Position numbers and translations under genes: made by a program
Shown: positions 52,290 through 60,677 of the stretch, in pieces
Layout: each line of letters begins with the position of its first letter
Position numbering within the stretch: position 1 is the first letter of the stretch
Source of the DNA: Spirosoma sp. 48-14
GTDB lineage: Bacteria > Bacteroidota > Bacteroidia > Cytophagales > Spirosomataceae
Assembly (NCBI RefSeq): GCF_001898575.1
Contig: NZ_MKUD01000018.1
Coordinates: 1-64,000 of the forward strand
Reading direction: 5' to 3'
Length of the DNA: 64,000 nt
The notes under the pieces: generated by a model
Seen by the model: only the letters and a program-made list of their open reading frames with translations
What the model was told of the DNA's origin: nothing
Databases searched by the model: none

Positions 52290-53402
52290 ATGAATTACAA
52301 ATTACCTGCCCTTGTAATCGTGGCTGGACTGTTTTCGTACGGTTGTAAAACAGCGAAACTTCCTCATCAATCACTTCCTACCACCGCCAGTATTGCGCAG
52401 GAAGGGTTTCTGACCTGCTTTGCACCAGGGACCTCGCTCAACGGTCAACCCGTCTGGTGTGAAGCGTCGGCGGTCTTGTTTGATGGAAAACATATTTTGT
52501 TTGCCAACGACAAAGATATGCCTGCCGGTCAGAGCCCGGTTTTTATGAAAACACTCGATGATCTGGCCGACTCCACCAGTTCACCCACCTACCTCACACG
52601 CCCCATCTACTGCTCAACCCGAAAATATGAAGATTTCGCTCAAACGCCTGACCGGCGTTTCGTACTGCTCACAACAGCATTCGACCGGGTAAAGTCGGGA
52701 AGTCATGACTGGGATAGTTACAACACCATTCTCTACTGGCGCAGTGGCGACGAACAACATCCACACGTACTTGCCCCCGATGATACCAGCCGAACATCAA
52801 TAGCCTACCGCCAACGCATTGCCCAGTTATTGGCTACTTCAGAATTTCCGGGCGCGATTCCATACGTCAAGATCGAAGGGCTAGCCGCAACGGATAAACA
52901 GCTCCTGTTCGGGATTCGGGAGGAAGGCAAATCGTACGAAAGCTTTACCTACCAGGCCAAAATCATCAGCGTATCGTACCAGATCGAGAAAAAAGGCGAT
53001 ATGGAGCGTATCCGACTGGCCGATGACTGGAAAATTATTAACAACTTCAATATTGCCGCTGCTGAGCCCTCGCTACCTAAACCGCTGGCTTTATCCAGTC
53101 TGGAGTACGATCCATACCGAGGGTGCTTCTGGCTATTGACCTCAATGGAAGCGAATGGCCAACTGGATGCCTATCTCTGGGCTATTAGCCCAACTGACTT
53201 ATACGCAGGCAAACCATTCTCATTGATACGCAATGCCCAGGGCCAGCCGATTCATACGCCTGGCCACAAAGCCGAAGACCTGACCCTACTCGACCGGAAC
53301 CAACTGCTGCTCATTAGCGATGACGATCGCGCCCGAACCACCATCGGTACTACAACCCGACAACCTAATCAGGCAGCCTATACCATTCTCAAAGTAAACT
53401 AA
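52290..53402 (+). CDS. lipoprotein of unknown function, propeller-like
   Basis: A 370-residue lipoprotein: lipobox FSYGC follows a short hydrophobic signal. The body alternates short strands and loops with repeated D-R-x-F, KHILFANDKDMPAG, VKIEGLAATDKQLLFGIRE, LSSLEYDPYRGCFWLLTS and DLTLLDRNQLLLISDDDRARTTIG, a pattern like the phytase-like esterase or propeller proteins. I cannot assign a family firmly. It lies after the two-component pair, and a 30-bp perfect hairpin begins directly after its stop. Confidence 0.55.
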   Translation: MNYKLPALVIVAGLFSYGCKTAKLPHQSLPTTASIAQEGFLTCFAPGTSLNGQPVWCEASAVLFDGKHILFANDKDMPAGQSPVFMKTLDDLADSTSSPTYLTRPIYCSTRKYEDFAQTPDRRFVLLTTAFDRVKSGSHDWDSYNTILYWRSGDEQHPHVLAPDDTSRTSIAYRQRIAQLLATSEFPGAIPYVKIEGLAATDKQLLFGIREEGKSYESFTYQAKIISVSYQIEKKGDMERIRLADDWKIINNFNIAAAEPSLPKPLALSSLEYDPYRGCFWLLTSMEANGQLDAYLWAISPTDLYAGKPFSLIRNAQGQPIHTPGHKAEDLTLLDRNQLLLISDDDRARTTIGTTTRQPNQAAYTILKVN

Positions 53403-53471
53403 GCTGATGTCTCTAAATAAAACTGCCCGAAATCGTTACGTTTTCGGGCAGTTTTATTTAGAGACATCAGC
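53403..53471. terminator. 30-bp perfect hairpin immediately after a stop codon
   Basis: Arms 53403-53432 and 53442-53471 are exact complements around a 9-nt loop. The first base of the left arm follows the stop codon directly. It is probably the terminator of the lipoprotein gene and of the convergent lipase at 53539. Confidence 0.88.
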
Positions 53472-53538
53472 AATTGTATCGTAGCTAAATGAGAGTCGCG
53501 TCTGTGAAACGGGCTAAAGCAATATCCAAGAGCCGATT

Positions 53539-54735
53539 TTATTGAATTGAACCAAAGAACGAGTACGTGCCTGTAATGAAGGGAACAACGCCCGTGGCAT
53601 GGGTTGCACCCGGCATAGTGATCAGCTCTACATTCGTGGCGCCACGCTTCTGCATGGCCTCGTAGGCATTTTTCGAATTCAGGTAAAAGACAATTTCGTC
53701 TGCATCACCATGATAAAGCTGGGTGCGGGTTCGGGGTTTCCAGTCATGAATATCATTATCCTGCACAGCCGCCAGAAATCCCTTATCCGTTCCATCGTTG
53801 ACAGCCTGTTTGAAGCTATCTGTAAAGGCCTGATTCAGGCTAACGCTGATGGATGCATCTTTTCCTGATGCGGCCACCTGCGATGCATACGGTTCTTTAA
53901 AGTAATAGCTCATGGGCCGATTCAGGCCATAAATTCGGTCGTAGGTAAGAAGCACCCATATATACAACCGATTGATACTGGCGTCTCCCCCCGTTTTTTG
54001 ATTCAGAATATAGCTCATAAACGCTGGCTTATCGTAGGCACCGGCCCCACAACTCGATGCGACCAGATTGAACTCATTGCCAGCCTCTTCTTCTATTTTT
54101 TTCTGTAGCGCCATTGTTGCATAGCCCCCTTCTGAGTAGCCAGCCAGAAATAGGCGAGTGTCCCAGTTTAGGCGTTGACTCGTCAGAAACTCACGCGTGG
54201 CGCGCAGCATATCGAGTGATGCCGTCGCCAAACCATTACGGTGTTCGTAGCTGTGAGGTAAATCTTTCGAAGCCCCGTAACCGATGTAGTCAGGTGCTGC
54301 GATAATATACCCTTGAGAGGCAAATACTGACCCAAATGTATAGGCTTCACTACTGGGACCGAAATTTGAAGGCGCATCAGAGTCACTAGTGATTGTGCCG
54401 TGCTGCATACTTAACAACGGTATGGCCGCCGTTGTGGTCGGGATCAGTAAAGCACCAGACGCTTTCACCGATTTCCCATCCGTATTGGTCGTCATGTATT
54501 CCAGTCGGTAGGCTTTAATGCCATACCGAATAAATACCTGTAAAAGCGAATTTGCCCCCGTAAATCGACTCCGCAGCTGATCTGTTGAATACTCTCCGAT
54601 CAACGAACTGTTTACTAAAACGGCTGGCTGTGTAGGTGTTACGGTGTTATCACTATCGACCGTTTTGCAGGCTGTTGGCGCGAAAAGCAGTAGGCTCCCT
54701 AAAAAAAGAGCTAGTAAAGATTTGTTCAATGACAT
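53539..54735 (-). CDS. secreted alpha/beta hydrolase lipoprotein (lipase-like)
   Basis: A 398-residue lipoprotein; the signal ends at the lipobox APTAC. An alpha/beta hydrolase fold follows, with MQHGTITSDSDAPSNF (oxyanion region), the nucleophile elbow in LAGYSEGGYATM, the Asp in LYHGDADEIVFY and the His in MPGATHATG. It resembles secreted lipases that take acyl esters in the outer-membrane space. The substrate is not clear from context. Confidence 0.85.
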   Translation of the reverse strand: MSLNKSLLALFLGSLLLFAPTACKTVDSDNTVTPTQPAVLVNSSLIGEYSTDQLRSRFTGANSLLQVFIRYGIKAYRLEYMTTNTDGKSVKASGALLIPTTTAAIPLLSMQHGTITSDSDAPSNFGPSSEAYTFGSVFASQGYIIAAPDYIGYGASKDLPHSYEHRNGLATASLDMLRATREFLTSQRLNWDTRLFLAGYSEGGYATMALQKKIEEEAGNEFNLVASSCGAGAYDKPAFMSYILNQKTGGDASINRLYIWVLLTYDRIYGLNRPMSYYFKEPYASQVAASGKDASISVSLNQAFTDSFKQAVNDGTDKGFLAAVQDNDIHDWKPRTRTQLYHGDADEIVFYLNSKNAYEAMQKRGATNVELITMPGATHATGVVPFITGTYSFFGSIQ

Positions 54736-55169
54736 GGAGTAAAACCGAATTGAAAGGCCATAAGATTAACGCTTTTTCGGTCACTTTCGTTTGCACGTAA
54801 CAGTTTAAAATAAACCAGCATCCACCTAAACCCACTTCACTATCAACAACTTAAAACTATACCATTTAAAAGGCTCGAATTACTTCATAAAGGGATCAGC
54901 CTAATCGGAAAGCAACCCGGTTCAAAAACGATTTACAGACATCAATTTTGTGGAACCCTTTCCACAACTATATGCATCTTACTGCCCGGTTACTCTATCA
55001 AACTACTTCGTTATATTGGTATTTGATTACTATTTTTACCCTCCCTGACCCAATACAACTCATTATATGTCAGACTATTAACAAGATAAATATCAAAAAC
55101 GCCCCGTTGTGGCGATTAAACTGGTACAGGGTTTGGACATCTATAAGCAATACCAATATTCACAACGCT
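54736..55169. promoter_or_regulatory. upstream region of the stress cluster with a TTGTGGAA dyad
   Basis: The palindrome TTGTGGAA-CCCT-TTCCACAA lies at 54948-54967. A second pair of the same half site occurs at 60852-60860 and 60887-60895, on the far side of the cluster. A long reading frame through this region (from 54948) is not coding: it has no signal and precedes a clean start at 55170. Confidence 0.45.
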
Positions 55170-55874
55170 ATGAATTATGAACTAAAATCTGTTGCAACAA
55201 AAGCGTTAGCTATTCCACTAGCATTTTCACTACTGACTGGAAATATAGCTTGCGCCCAACAGAAAAAACTGAACAAGACCCAGAAAGGTGCTATAGTTGG
55301 AGCCAGTGGTGGCGCTGTTATCGGCGGCATGATTGGTAAAGCTACAGGCAAAACCGCTATGGGAGCTATTCTGGGCGCTACTGTTGGCGGAGCAGCTGGT
55401 GCTGTTATCGGCCGACGGATGGATAAACGTGCCGAAGAAATACAACGTCAGTTACCCAACGCTCAGGTCGATCGGGTGGGTGAAGGCATCAAAGTTTCAC
55501 TCGGTTCAGACATCTTATTTGACGTTGACTCGTATGCTTTGAAGTCCTCAACCAAACAACAACTGGTTGAATTTGCCCAAACGCTCAATAAGGAAGAAGA
55601 TACGGATATTCTAGTAGAGGGTCATGCTGATGCTACCGGTTCGGCCGATCACAACCTTAAACTGTCCCAACAACGGGCAAATGCTGTTGCCAACTTTTTG
55701 GAGACTCAGGGGGTAAAAACATCCCGTGTTGATGAAAAAGGCTATGGCGAGTCGCAGCCCGTTGCTGACAATGCAACCGCATCGGGTCGTCAGAAAAACC
55801 GACGCGTCGACATTGCCATTTTCGCTAACAAGAAAATGCAACGTGATGCCAAAAATGGCAAACTTGGAGAATAA
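55170..55874 (+). CDS. OmpA-family protein with glycine-zipper
   Basis: A 234-residue protein from the ATG at 55170. The signal (LAIPLAFSLLTGNIACAQ) may make it a lipoprotein because IACAQ resembles a lipobox. A glycine-zipper segment follows (GAIVGASGGAVIGGMIGKATG onward). The C-terminal OmpA domain has ILVEGHADATGSADHNLKLSQQRANAV, the peptidoglycan-binding motif, and KGYGESQPVADN. It should link outer membrane and cell wall. It is the first gene of a plus-strand run of stress-type genes and carries the start context ACAACGCT-ATG seen in its neighbours. Confidence 0.88.
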   Translation: MNYELKSVATKALAIPLAFSLLTGNIACAQQKKLNKTQKGAIVGASGGAVIGGMIGKATGKTAMGAILGATVGGAAGAVIGRRMDKRAEEIQRQLPNAQVDRVGEGIKVSLGSDILFDVDSYALKSSTKQQLVEFAQTLNKEEDTDILVEGHADATGSADHNLKLSQQRANAVANFLETQGVKTSRVDEKGYGESQPVADNATASGRQKNRRVDIAIFANKKMQRDAKNGKLGE

Positions 55875-55933
55875 CCTAATCGTAGGGTTAGAAGGCTCTT
55901 CTAACCCTACGCTATTTGACCTACGTAAAGCTG

Positions 55934-56146
55934 ATGGATAAGCCCAAAAAAGGAGACAAAGTGAGTTGGAAATACGGGAAAGGCAAGGCAGAAGGCACCA
56001 TAGCAGAAGTCCATACAAACGATGTGGAACGTACCGTTCAGGGCGCTACGATCAAACGAAAAGGTTCGGTTGACGAACCAGCCCTGGTCATCAAACAAGA
56101 CCATAAGCGAATTATCAAGTCAGCCAGCGAAGTAACAAAATTGTAA
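55934..56146 (+). CDS. DUF2945 (hypervirulence-associated TUDOR-like) protein
   Basis: A 70-residue protein from the ATG at 55934. GDKVSWKYGKGKAEGTIAEVH opens the domain and HKRIIKSASEV closes it, as in DUF2945 proteins found in many bacteria beside stress genes. The fold is small and beta-rich; the role is unknown. It follows ompA by 59 nt and precedes the DUF3140 gene by 8 nt, so it is probably co-transcribed. Confidence 0.82.
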   Translation: MDKPKKGDKVSWKYGKGKAEGTIAEVHTNDVERTVQGATIKRKGSVDEPALVIKQDHKRIIKSASEVTKL

Positions 56147-56154
56147 ACTGAGTT

Positions 56155-56499
56155 ATGACAGCAACGCTCGATGAACAGGAGAAAAAGGAAATTCGGCAAG
56201 TGTTTGACAAGGCGGTCAATATGTCGGCTCCTACGCTAACAAAATGGTTGCAAACTGAAGAATCCAAATCAGTTGGTCAAACAAAAGAAGGAAGCAAAGA
56301 GTCTATAGGTCATCAGTCGGGAAAACGTATTATCGATATTCTACAAAAGAAGGTCGGAGAATTAACGGAAAGCGATTATGAGCATATGCAGAAAGTAGTT
56401 GGTTATGTAAAACGACATAGCGCTCAGCGTCCTGAGCATGTAGCTAACTCCGACTGGGCTTATTCACTTAAAAACTGGGGGCATGACCCTGAGAAATAA
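56155..56499 (+). CDS. DUF3140 protein
   Basis: A 114-residue hydrophilic protein: EIRQVFDKAVNMSAPTLTKWLQTEESK, then IGHQSGKRIIDILQKK and ESDYEHMQKVVGYVKRH, ending in DWAYSLKNWGHDP. These are the landmarks of DUF3140, which often lies next to DUF2945 as here. It may bind DNA or be a stress-response helper; no function is known. It shares its transcript with the previous gene and starts with GTT-ATG. Confidence 0.82.
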   Translation: MTATLDEQEKKEIRQVFDKAVNMSAPTLTKWLQTEESKSVGQTKEGSKESIGHQSGKRIIDILQKKVGELTESDYEHMQKVVGYVKRHSAQRPEHVANSDWAYSLKNWGHDPEK

Positions 56500-56562
56500 A
56501 AGCTGCTACTCAGACGGCTTAACTTTCTGATTTACTCAACTAGAAACGTTACGAAATTTTTC

Positions 56563-56588
56563 TTATTCAGTACAACATACACAACGTT
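56563..56588 (+). promoter_or_regulatory. shared leader of the DUF2383 gene
   Basis: TTATTCAGTACAA (56563-56575) matches TTATTCTCTACAA (57150-57162) upstream of glgX at 11 of 13 positions, and both genes have AACGTT directly before the ATG. The same spacing class suggests one control system for both. Confidence 0.4.
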
Positions 56589-57044
56589 ATGAATGTGAAA
56601 GTAACCCGGGGTGAAATCCTCGATCAACTCAGTCGATTATTAACGCTTAATCGTGATGCCGAGAAAGGGTATCAGGAAGCGTCAGAACATGTCGACAGCC
56701 AGGAATTAAAAACGCTACTACTTACCCAATCGCGCCAACGAGCTGAGTTTGCTCTTGAACTGGATCGCGAAATACGAACACTGGGCGGTGAACCCGACGA
56801 CAGCACAAGCCTGGTTGCCGATCTGCACCGTGCCTGGATTAATATAAAATCAGCATTTGCCACCAATGATGATAAAGCCGTTGTACAGGAATGCCACCGG
56901 GGCGATCAGGAAGCCCTAAACAATTATAATTCTGTACTTCAGGAAACTGACTTAGTAGCCAGTACCCGAGAGTTGCTGCTTCGCCAGAAACAGAGTATCG
57001 ATTCGGCCAATGCAACAATGGCCCGTCTGGCCTTGGTAGTGTAG
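56589..57044 (+). CDS. DUF2383 (PA2169-type) four-helix bundle protein
   Basis: A 151-residue helical protein. The first helix is GEILDQLSRLLTLNRDAEKGYQEASEHV, the second contains SRQRAEFALELDREI, the third HRAWINIKSAFATNDDKAVVQECHRGDQEALNNY, the last LLRQKQSIDSANATMARL. This is the ferritin-like DUF2383 pattern. Such proteins are often induced by stress. It starts with AACGTT-ATG and is followed by a terminator at 57062-57092. Confidence 0.82.
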   Translation: MNVKVTRGEILDQLSRLLTLNRDAEKGYQEASEHVDSQELKTLLLTQSRQRAEFALELDREIRTLGGEPDDSTSLVADLHRAWINIKSAFATNDDKAVVQECHRGDQEALNNYNSVLQETDLVASTRELLLRQKQSIDSANATMARLALVV

Positions 57045-57061
57045 TGAATGGTGGGATTGGA

Positions 57062-57092
57062 AAGCCTGCTCCCTTTGGGGGTAGGCTTTTTT
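57062..57092 (+). terminator. terminator of the DUF2383 gene
   Basis: A stem from AAGCCTGCTCC (57062-57072) to the complementary strand near 57078-57088 is followed by a T run to 57092. Confidence 0.8.
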
Positions 57093-57170
57093 GTGTTTAT
57101 ACATTCGATTAAACATTCCCCTTTCACGCTCAGTTAAGCAACAAAACCATTATTCTCTACAAAGAACGTT

Positions 57171-59309
57171 ATGAGTAAAGCATCTAAAGTAAATCCTGTA
57201 GAAGCTACGTTTACAACCAAACCAGGTAAGCCCTATCCACTAGGCGCTTCCTATGATGGCGAAGGAGTCAACTTTGCCCTGTTCAGTGAAAATGCAACCG
57301 CCGTTACACTTTGTTTGTACGACGCAGCGAATCCCGCTGAAGAAACAGCACACATCCCGCTTATTGAACGAACTGATCTGGTCTGGCACATCTATTTGGA
57401 TGGCTTAAAGCCAGGTCAATTGTACGGCTTCCGGGTCGACGGACCTTATGATCCGGCTTCAGGCCATTACTTCAATCCGGCTAAGCTCCTGCTCGATCCG
57501 TATGCGCGTGCCATCCACGCACCTATTAATCATGACGATGCCTGGCTGGGCTACGACTATGGTGAACTGGCTACTGATAATGTTGGTGTTGAACCCCATC
57601 AGACGACCCTGATTCGAAGCGAAAAAGACAGTGGTCCTTCTATGCCAAAAAGCATTGTTATCGACCCGGCTTTCGATTGGGATGACGATACGGCTCCGGC
57701 TATTCCCTTACATCGGTCAATCATTTATGAAGTCCATGTAAAGGGATTTACTCATCTGCATCCAACCATCGACGAATCGATCCGGGGCACCTATGCAGGG
57801 CTGGGTTCGCCCGAAAGTGTCGATTATCTGAGTAAATTAGGGATTACGGCCGTCGAATTACTGCCTGTTCATCAGTTTACTGACGAAAGCTATTGGGGCT
57901 ACAACAGCATTGGCTTTTTCGCTCCGCAAAACACGTATTCGTCGGCTGGCATGATGGGCCAACAGGTGACCGAGTTTAAGCAGATGGTCAAAAATCTGCA
58001 TAAAGCGGGAATCGAAGTCATTCTTGATGTGGTCTATAACCACACTGCCGAAGGCAATCAGATGGGTCCTACCCTATCCTTCAAAGGCATCGACAACCGG
58101 GTATATTACCATCAGGTGGGCGATAATCCAGAGTATTATATGGATTATACGGGAACAGGCAACACCTTCAATTTGAGCCATCCGCGCGTGTTACAGCTTG
58201 TGATGGACAGCCTGCGTTATTGGGTGACCGATATGCACGTAGACGGGTTCCGCTTCGATCTGGCGTCGGCGCTAATTCGGACTGACGAAGAATTTGGTAG
58301 TGTTTCTGCCTTTCTGGATACAGTTGCTCAAGACCCAATTCTGGCCCAGGTAAAACTGATTGCCGAACCCTGGGATATCCAATCGTATCATGTGGGTGGT
58401 TTCCCGGTTCGATGGTCGGAGTGGAACGGCAAATACCGCGATACCCTCCGGGCGTTTTGGAAAGGCGATCAGGGCAAAGCCGCCGAAACGGCTACCCGAA
58501 TCCTCGGTAGTCCTGATTTATATGCTGAAGATGGACGCTCCCCAGCTAATAGTATTAATCTCATCACCGCTCATGACGGCTTCACCCTCAATGACCTTGT
58601 TACGTATAACGACAAGCACAACGAAGCGAACGGCGAAGATAATCGTGATGGTTCAAACGATAATTTAAGCTGGAACTGCGGAGTCGAAGGCCCTACCGAC
58701 GATCCGTCTGTAAACGAACTTCGCGAGCGGCAGAAACGGAATTTCCTGACAACCATGTTGCTTAGTCAGGGAACGCCTATGATTGTTATGGGCGATGAGT
58801 ATGGTCGTACACAGCATGGTAATAACAACGGCTATAATCAGGACAGTGAAATTAGCTGGATGGATTGGCACTGGACTGAACAACAACAGGCCCTTTTTGA
58901 ATTTACCAGCCAGCTTACAGCCTTACGCCAGGCCACTCCCCTACTGAGCCGACGACGCTTTTTTGGTACTGAACAAATAGCCTATGTACGCCCTGATGGT
59001 CTGGAAATGACGGGTGATGATTTCAATAACCCTAACACGCTTTGTCTGGCCTTATTTATCGATGGTCTTCGGGTAAACGAACAAACCGAAGATGGTCAGG
59101 ATGTGGGTGATGAGCAGCTACTCTGGATTCTGAACGCCTATTGGGAAGATATTCCGTTTAAGCTTCCGAAAATAGACCGAAAACGTGCATCCTGGGAAGT
59201 TATTGTCGATACCACTAGCGGGCAGGTTCACCCGAAAGGTGAGCCTGTTAAAGGTGGAAGCACCATAACCGTTGGAGGTCGCTCGTCAATGCTCCTGAGG
59301 CTGGCATAA
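57171..59309 (+). CDS. glgX: glycogen debranching enzyme GlgX
   Basis: A 712-residue glycoside hydrolase family 13 enzyme. An N-terminal CBM48 (about 15-125) opens with KPYPLGASYDGEGVNFALF. The catalytic barrel has ILDVVYNHTAEGN, the nucleophile Asp in VDGFRFDLASAL (about 363), the acid Glu in IAEPWD (about 399), and the third Asp in ITAHDGFTLND (about 467). It cleaves alpha-1,6 branches of glycogen or similar glucans in the cytoplasm. The gene is inside the stress cluster and shares its leader motif with the DUF2383 gene. A 37-bp perfect hairpin begins 2 nt after its stop. Confidence 0.93.
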   Translation: MSKASKVNPVEATFTTKPGKPYPLGASYDGEGVNFALFSENATAVTLCLYDAANPAEETAHIPLIERTDLVWHIYLDGLKPGQLYGFRVDGPYDPASGHYFNPAKLLLDPYARAIHAPINHDDAWLGYDYGELATDNVGVEPHQTTLIRSEKDSGPSMPKSIVIDPAFDWDDDTAPAIPLHRSIIYEVHVKGFTHLHPTIDESIRGTYAGLGSPESVDYLSKLGITAVELLPVHQFTDESYWGYNSIGFFAPQNTYSSAGMMGQQVTEFKQMVKNLHKAGIEVILDVVYNHTAEGNQMGPTLSFKGIDNRVYYHQVGDNPEYYMDYTGTGNTFNLSHPRVLQLVMDSLRYWVTDMHVDGFRFDLASALIRTDEEFGSVSAFLDTVAQDPILAQVKLIAEPWDIQSYHVGGFPVRWSEWNGKYRDTLRAFWKGDQGKAAETATRILGSPDLYAEDGRSPANSINLITAHDGFTLNDLVTYNDKHNEANGEDNRDGSNDNLSWNCGVEGPTDDPSVNELRERQKRNFLTTMLLSQGTPMIVMGDEYGRTQHGNNNGYNQDSEISWMDWHWTEQQQALFEFTSQLTALRQATPLLSRRRFFGTEQIAYVRPDGLEMTGDDFNNPNTLCLALFIDGLRVNEQTEDGQDVGDEQLLWILNAYWEDIPFKLPKIDRKRASWEVIVDTTSGQVHPKGEPVKGGSTITVGGRSSMLLRLA

Positions 59310-59311
59310 AA

Positions 59312-59402
59312 GAAAGGAAAAAAGGAGGAAGGGACGAAAGGTGCAAAGAAGCCAATTATTGATTCCTTTGCACCTTTCGTCCCTTCCTCCTTTTTTCCTT
59401 TC
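59312..59402. repeat. 37-bp perfect inverted repeat between converging stops
   Basis: Arms 59312-59348 and 59366-59402 are exact complements with a 17-nt loop. The arms are purine-rich on one strand. The element fills the whole space between the glgX stop (59309) and the stop of the convergent stress protein gene (59403). Confidence 0.92.
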
Positions 59403-59906
59403 CTAATTATAGACTTTTTCATTCTCACCCATATCGGGTGGTGTCCCGGTAACCAAAGCGGCCGCCTGCTGAAACAAGCGAACCATGCGACTATCACTGG
59501 CGCTCCAGTACTCCGCCATATCGATATGCACCTTCAGCAAGATCAATTCAGGATCATCTTTGCCTTTTGGAAACCATGCTTTAGCAAGTGGATTCCATAG
59601 CTCATCTACTTTGGCCCGATCATCCAGTTCTTCGGCACGACCACATACTGATACATAATCAGCGTTGCCAACGTCGGCAAACGAAAGGTTGACGCGATGA
59701 TCATTGTGATCAATCTGATCAACTTTGGGTGATGTCCGGTTCGTAAAAAACCAGATCGTCCCCTCTTCGTCAACTTGTAAGGCAGCCATTGGTCGACTTA
59801 CCAGGTTTCCCTCCTGATCAATGGTTGTCATCATGGTTATCCGAATGTCCTCGATCAAATCACGGACTTTCTCTAACTGTTTGTTAATCTGAGGCTTTGT
59901 CTCCAT
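59403..59906 (-). CDS. general stress protein, pyridoxamine 5'-phosphate oxidase-like FMN-binding fold
   Basis: A 167-residue split-barrel flavin protein. IRITMMTTIDQEGNLVSRPMAALQVDEEGTIWFFTN and KVDQIDHNDHRVNLSFADV are the landmarks of the general stress protein 26 group, and AEYWSASDSRMVRLFQQAAALVTG closes it. It probably binds FMN or F420 or heme; the activity is not known. The start has AAACGTT directly before ATG, as in other cluster genes, which argues for shared control with the plus-strand members. Confidence 0.87.
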   Translation of the reverse strand: METKPQINKQLEKVRDLIEDIRITMMTTIDQEGNLVSRPMAALQVDEEGTIWFFTNRTSPKVDQIDHNDHRVNLSFADVGNADYVSVCGRAEELDDRAKVDELWNPLAKAWFPKGKDDPELILLKVHIDMAEYWSASDSRMVRLFQQAAALVTGTPPDMGENEKVYN

Positions 59907-60010
59907 AACGTTTCAAAAAAAACGTCAGCCAGTAGTCGCCAGCCGATAGAGAAAATATCCCTAGCTGCGCCGGTTAACTATCGACTGACAATTGATAATT
60001 ATTGACTAAA

Positions 60011-60427
60011 TTAATTGTATAACGTTTGGCGCAGGTCGATACCGTAAAACAAAGATGCTGGAGTGGTCACTGGATTTTGTGCTTCCAGATCGGTTTGGTA
60101 TCCCATATCAATAATGTTTACACAACAGCATATGGTTTGCTGACACATTGCATAAACCTGGCTGGCACGCTCTGTATTGTACTGACTCACTTCCTGCGCG
60201 CATTTCTCACAAACCTCTATACAGGCCTTCGCCAACAGGCGAGCGTTTTCAGAACCCCGCACATACAGTGTAGCCAGATTCCGGCACATGTCAGCACAAT
60301 CGAGATTGAGGAATATGCCACGATACCAGTTTTCGATGTCCTCAGCATTTGAACACTCCGTGGCCAACTGGTTGCAGAGAGCGGAGCAGCTAATTAAAGA
60401 ATCGTAAATATTTTTTTTCCAGATCAT
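60011..60427 (-). CDS. Cys-rich four-helix bundle protein (copper-storage-like, DUF326)
   Basis: A 138-residue protein from the ATG at 60427; longer starts would overlap the upstream small gene. It has twelve cysteines in helical spacing: CSALC and TEC, then CADMC, CIEVCEKC and CQQTICCC. That pattern matches the DUF326 four-helix bundles, of which Csp1 and Csp3 store copper(I). No signal peptide is visible, so it should be cytosolic like Csp3. It belongs with other stress-type genes here; copper binding is an inference from Cys layout. Confidence 0.8.
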   Translation of the reverse strand: MIWKKNIYDSLISCSALCNQLATECSNAEDIENWYRGIFLNLDCADMCRNLATLYVRGSENARLLAKACIEVCEKCAQEVSQYNTERASQVYAMCQQTICCCVNIIDMGYQTDLEAQNPVTTPASLFYGIDLRQTLYN

Positions 60428-60467
60428 TGTCAATAGGTAGTTAAGTAGTGTTTCGTAGGACGTGTAC

Positions 60468-60677
60468 TTATGCGTAGAGCTGATCATTTTTGATGGTCCA
60501 CTCGTTCGACCGTTCAAGGCGAGCCCATCGGCGGGCTTCATCAACACTGATCATGATAATACGCTGCTGATCTAACTGCCCTTGTTCCTGCAGTTGATTT
60601 GCAATTTCAATCGCTTTTGCCCGTGTTCTTGGGCTTAGTGACCGCATGGCCGCTGGAAAATGAGTGATAGACCACAT
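60468..60677 (-). CDS. small stress-associated protein of unknown function
   Basis: A 69-residue protein: ITHFPAAMRSLSPRTRAKAIEIANQLQEQGQLDQQRIIMISVDEARRWARL. Small proteins with this fs-type start (xFPxxMRxLxPxxRxKAIEIAN) occur widely next to stress genes in Bacteroidota and other groups; I do not recognise a name. Its stop lies 40 nt upstream of the Cys-rich protein start, so they likely form one operon. Confidence 0.72.
   Translation of the reverse strand: MWSITHFPAAMRSLSPRTRAKAIEIANQLQEQGQLDQQRIIMISVDEARRWARLERSNEWTIKNDQLYA

Noticed and set aside
54948..55169. N-terminal extension of the OmpA-family protein from 54948
   Set aside because: The added 74 residues are low-complexity translation of an AT-rich gap with a regulatory palindrome; a signal peptide starts at 55170.
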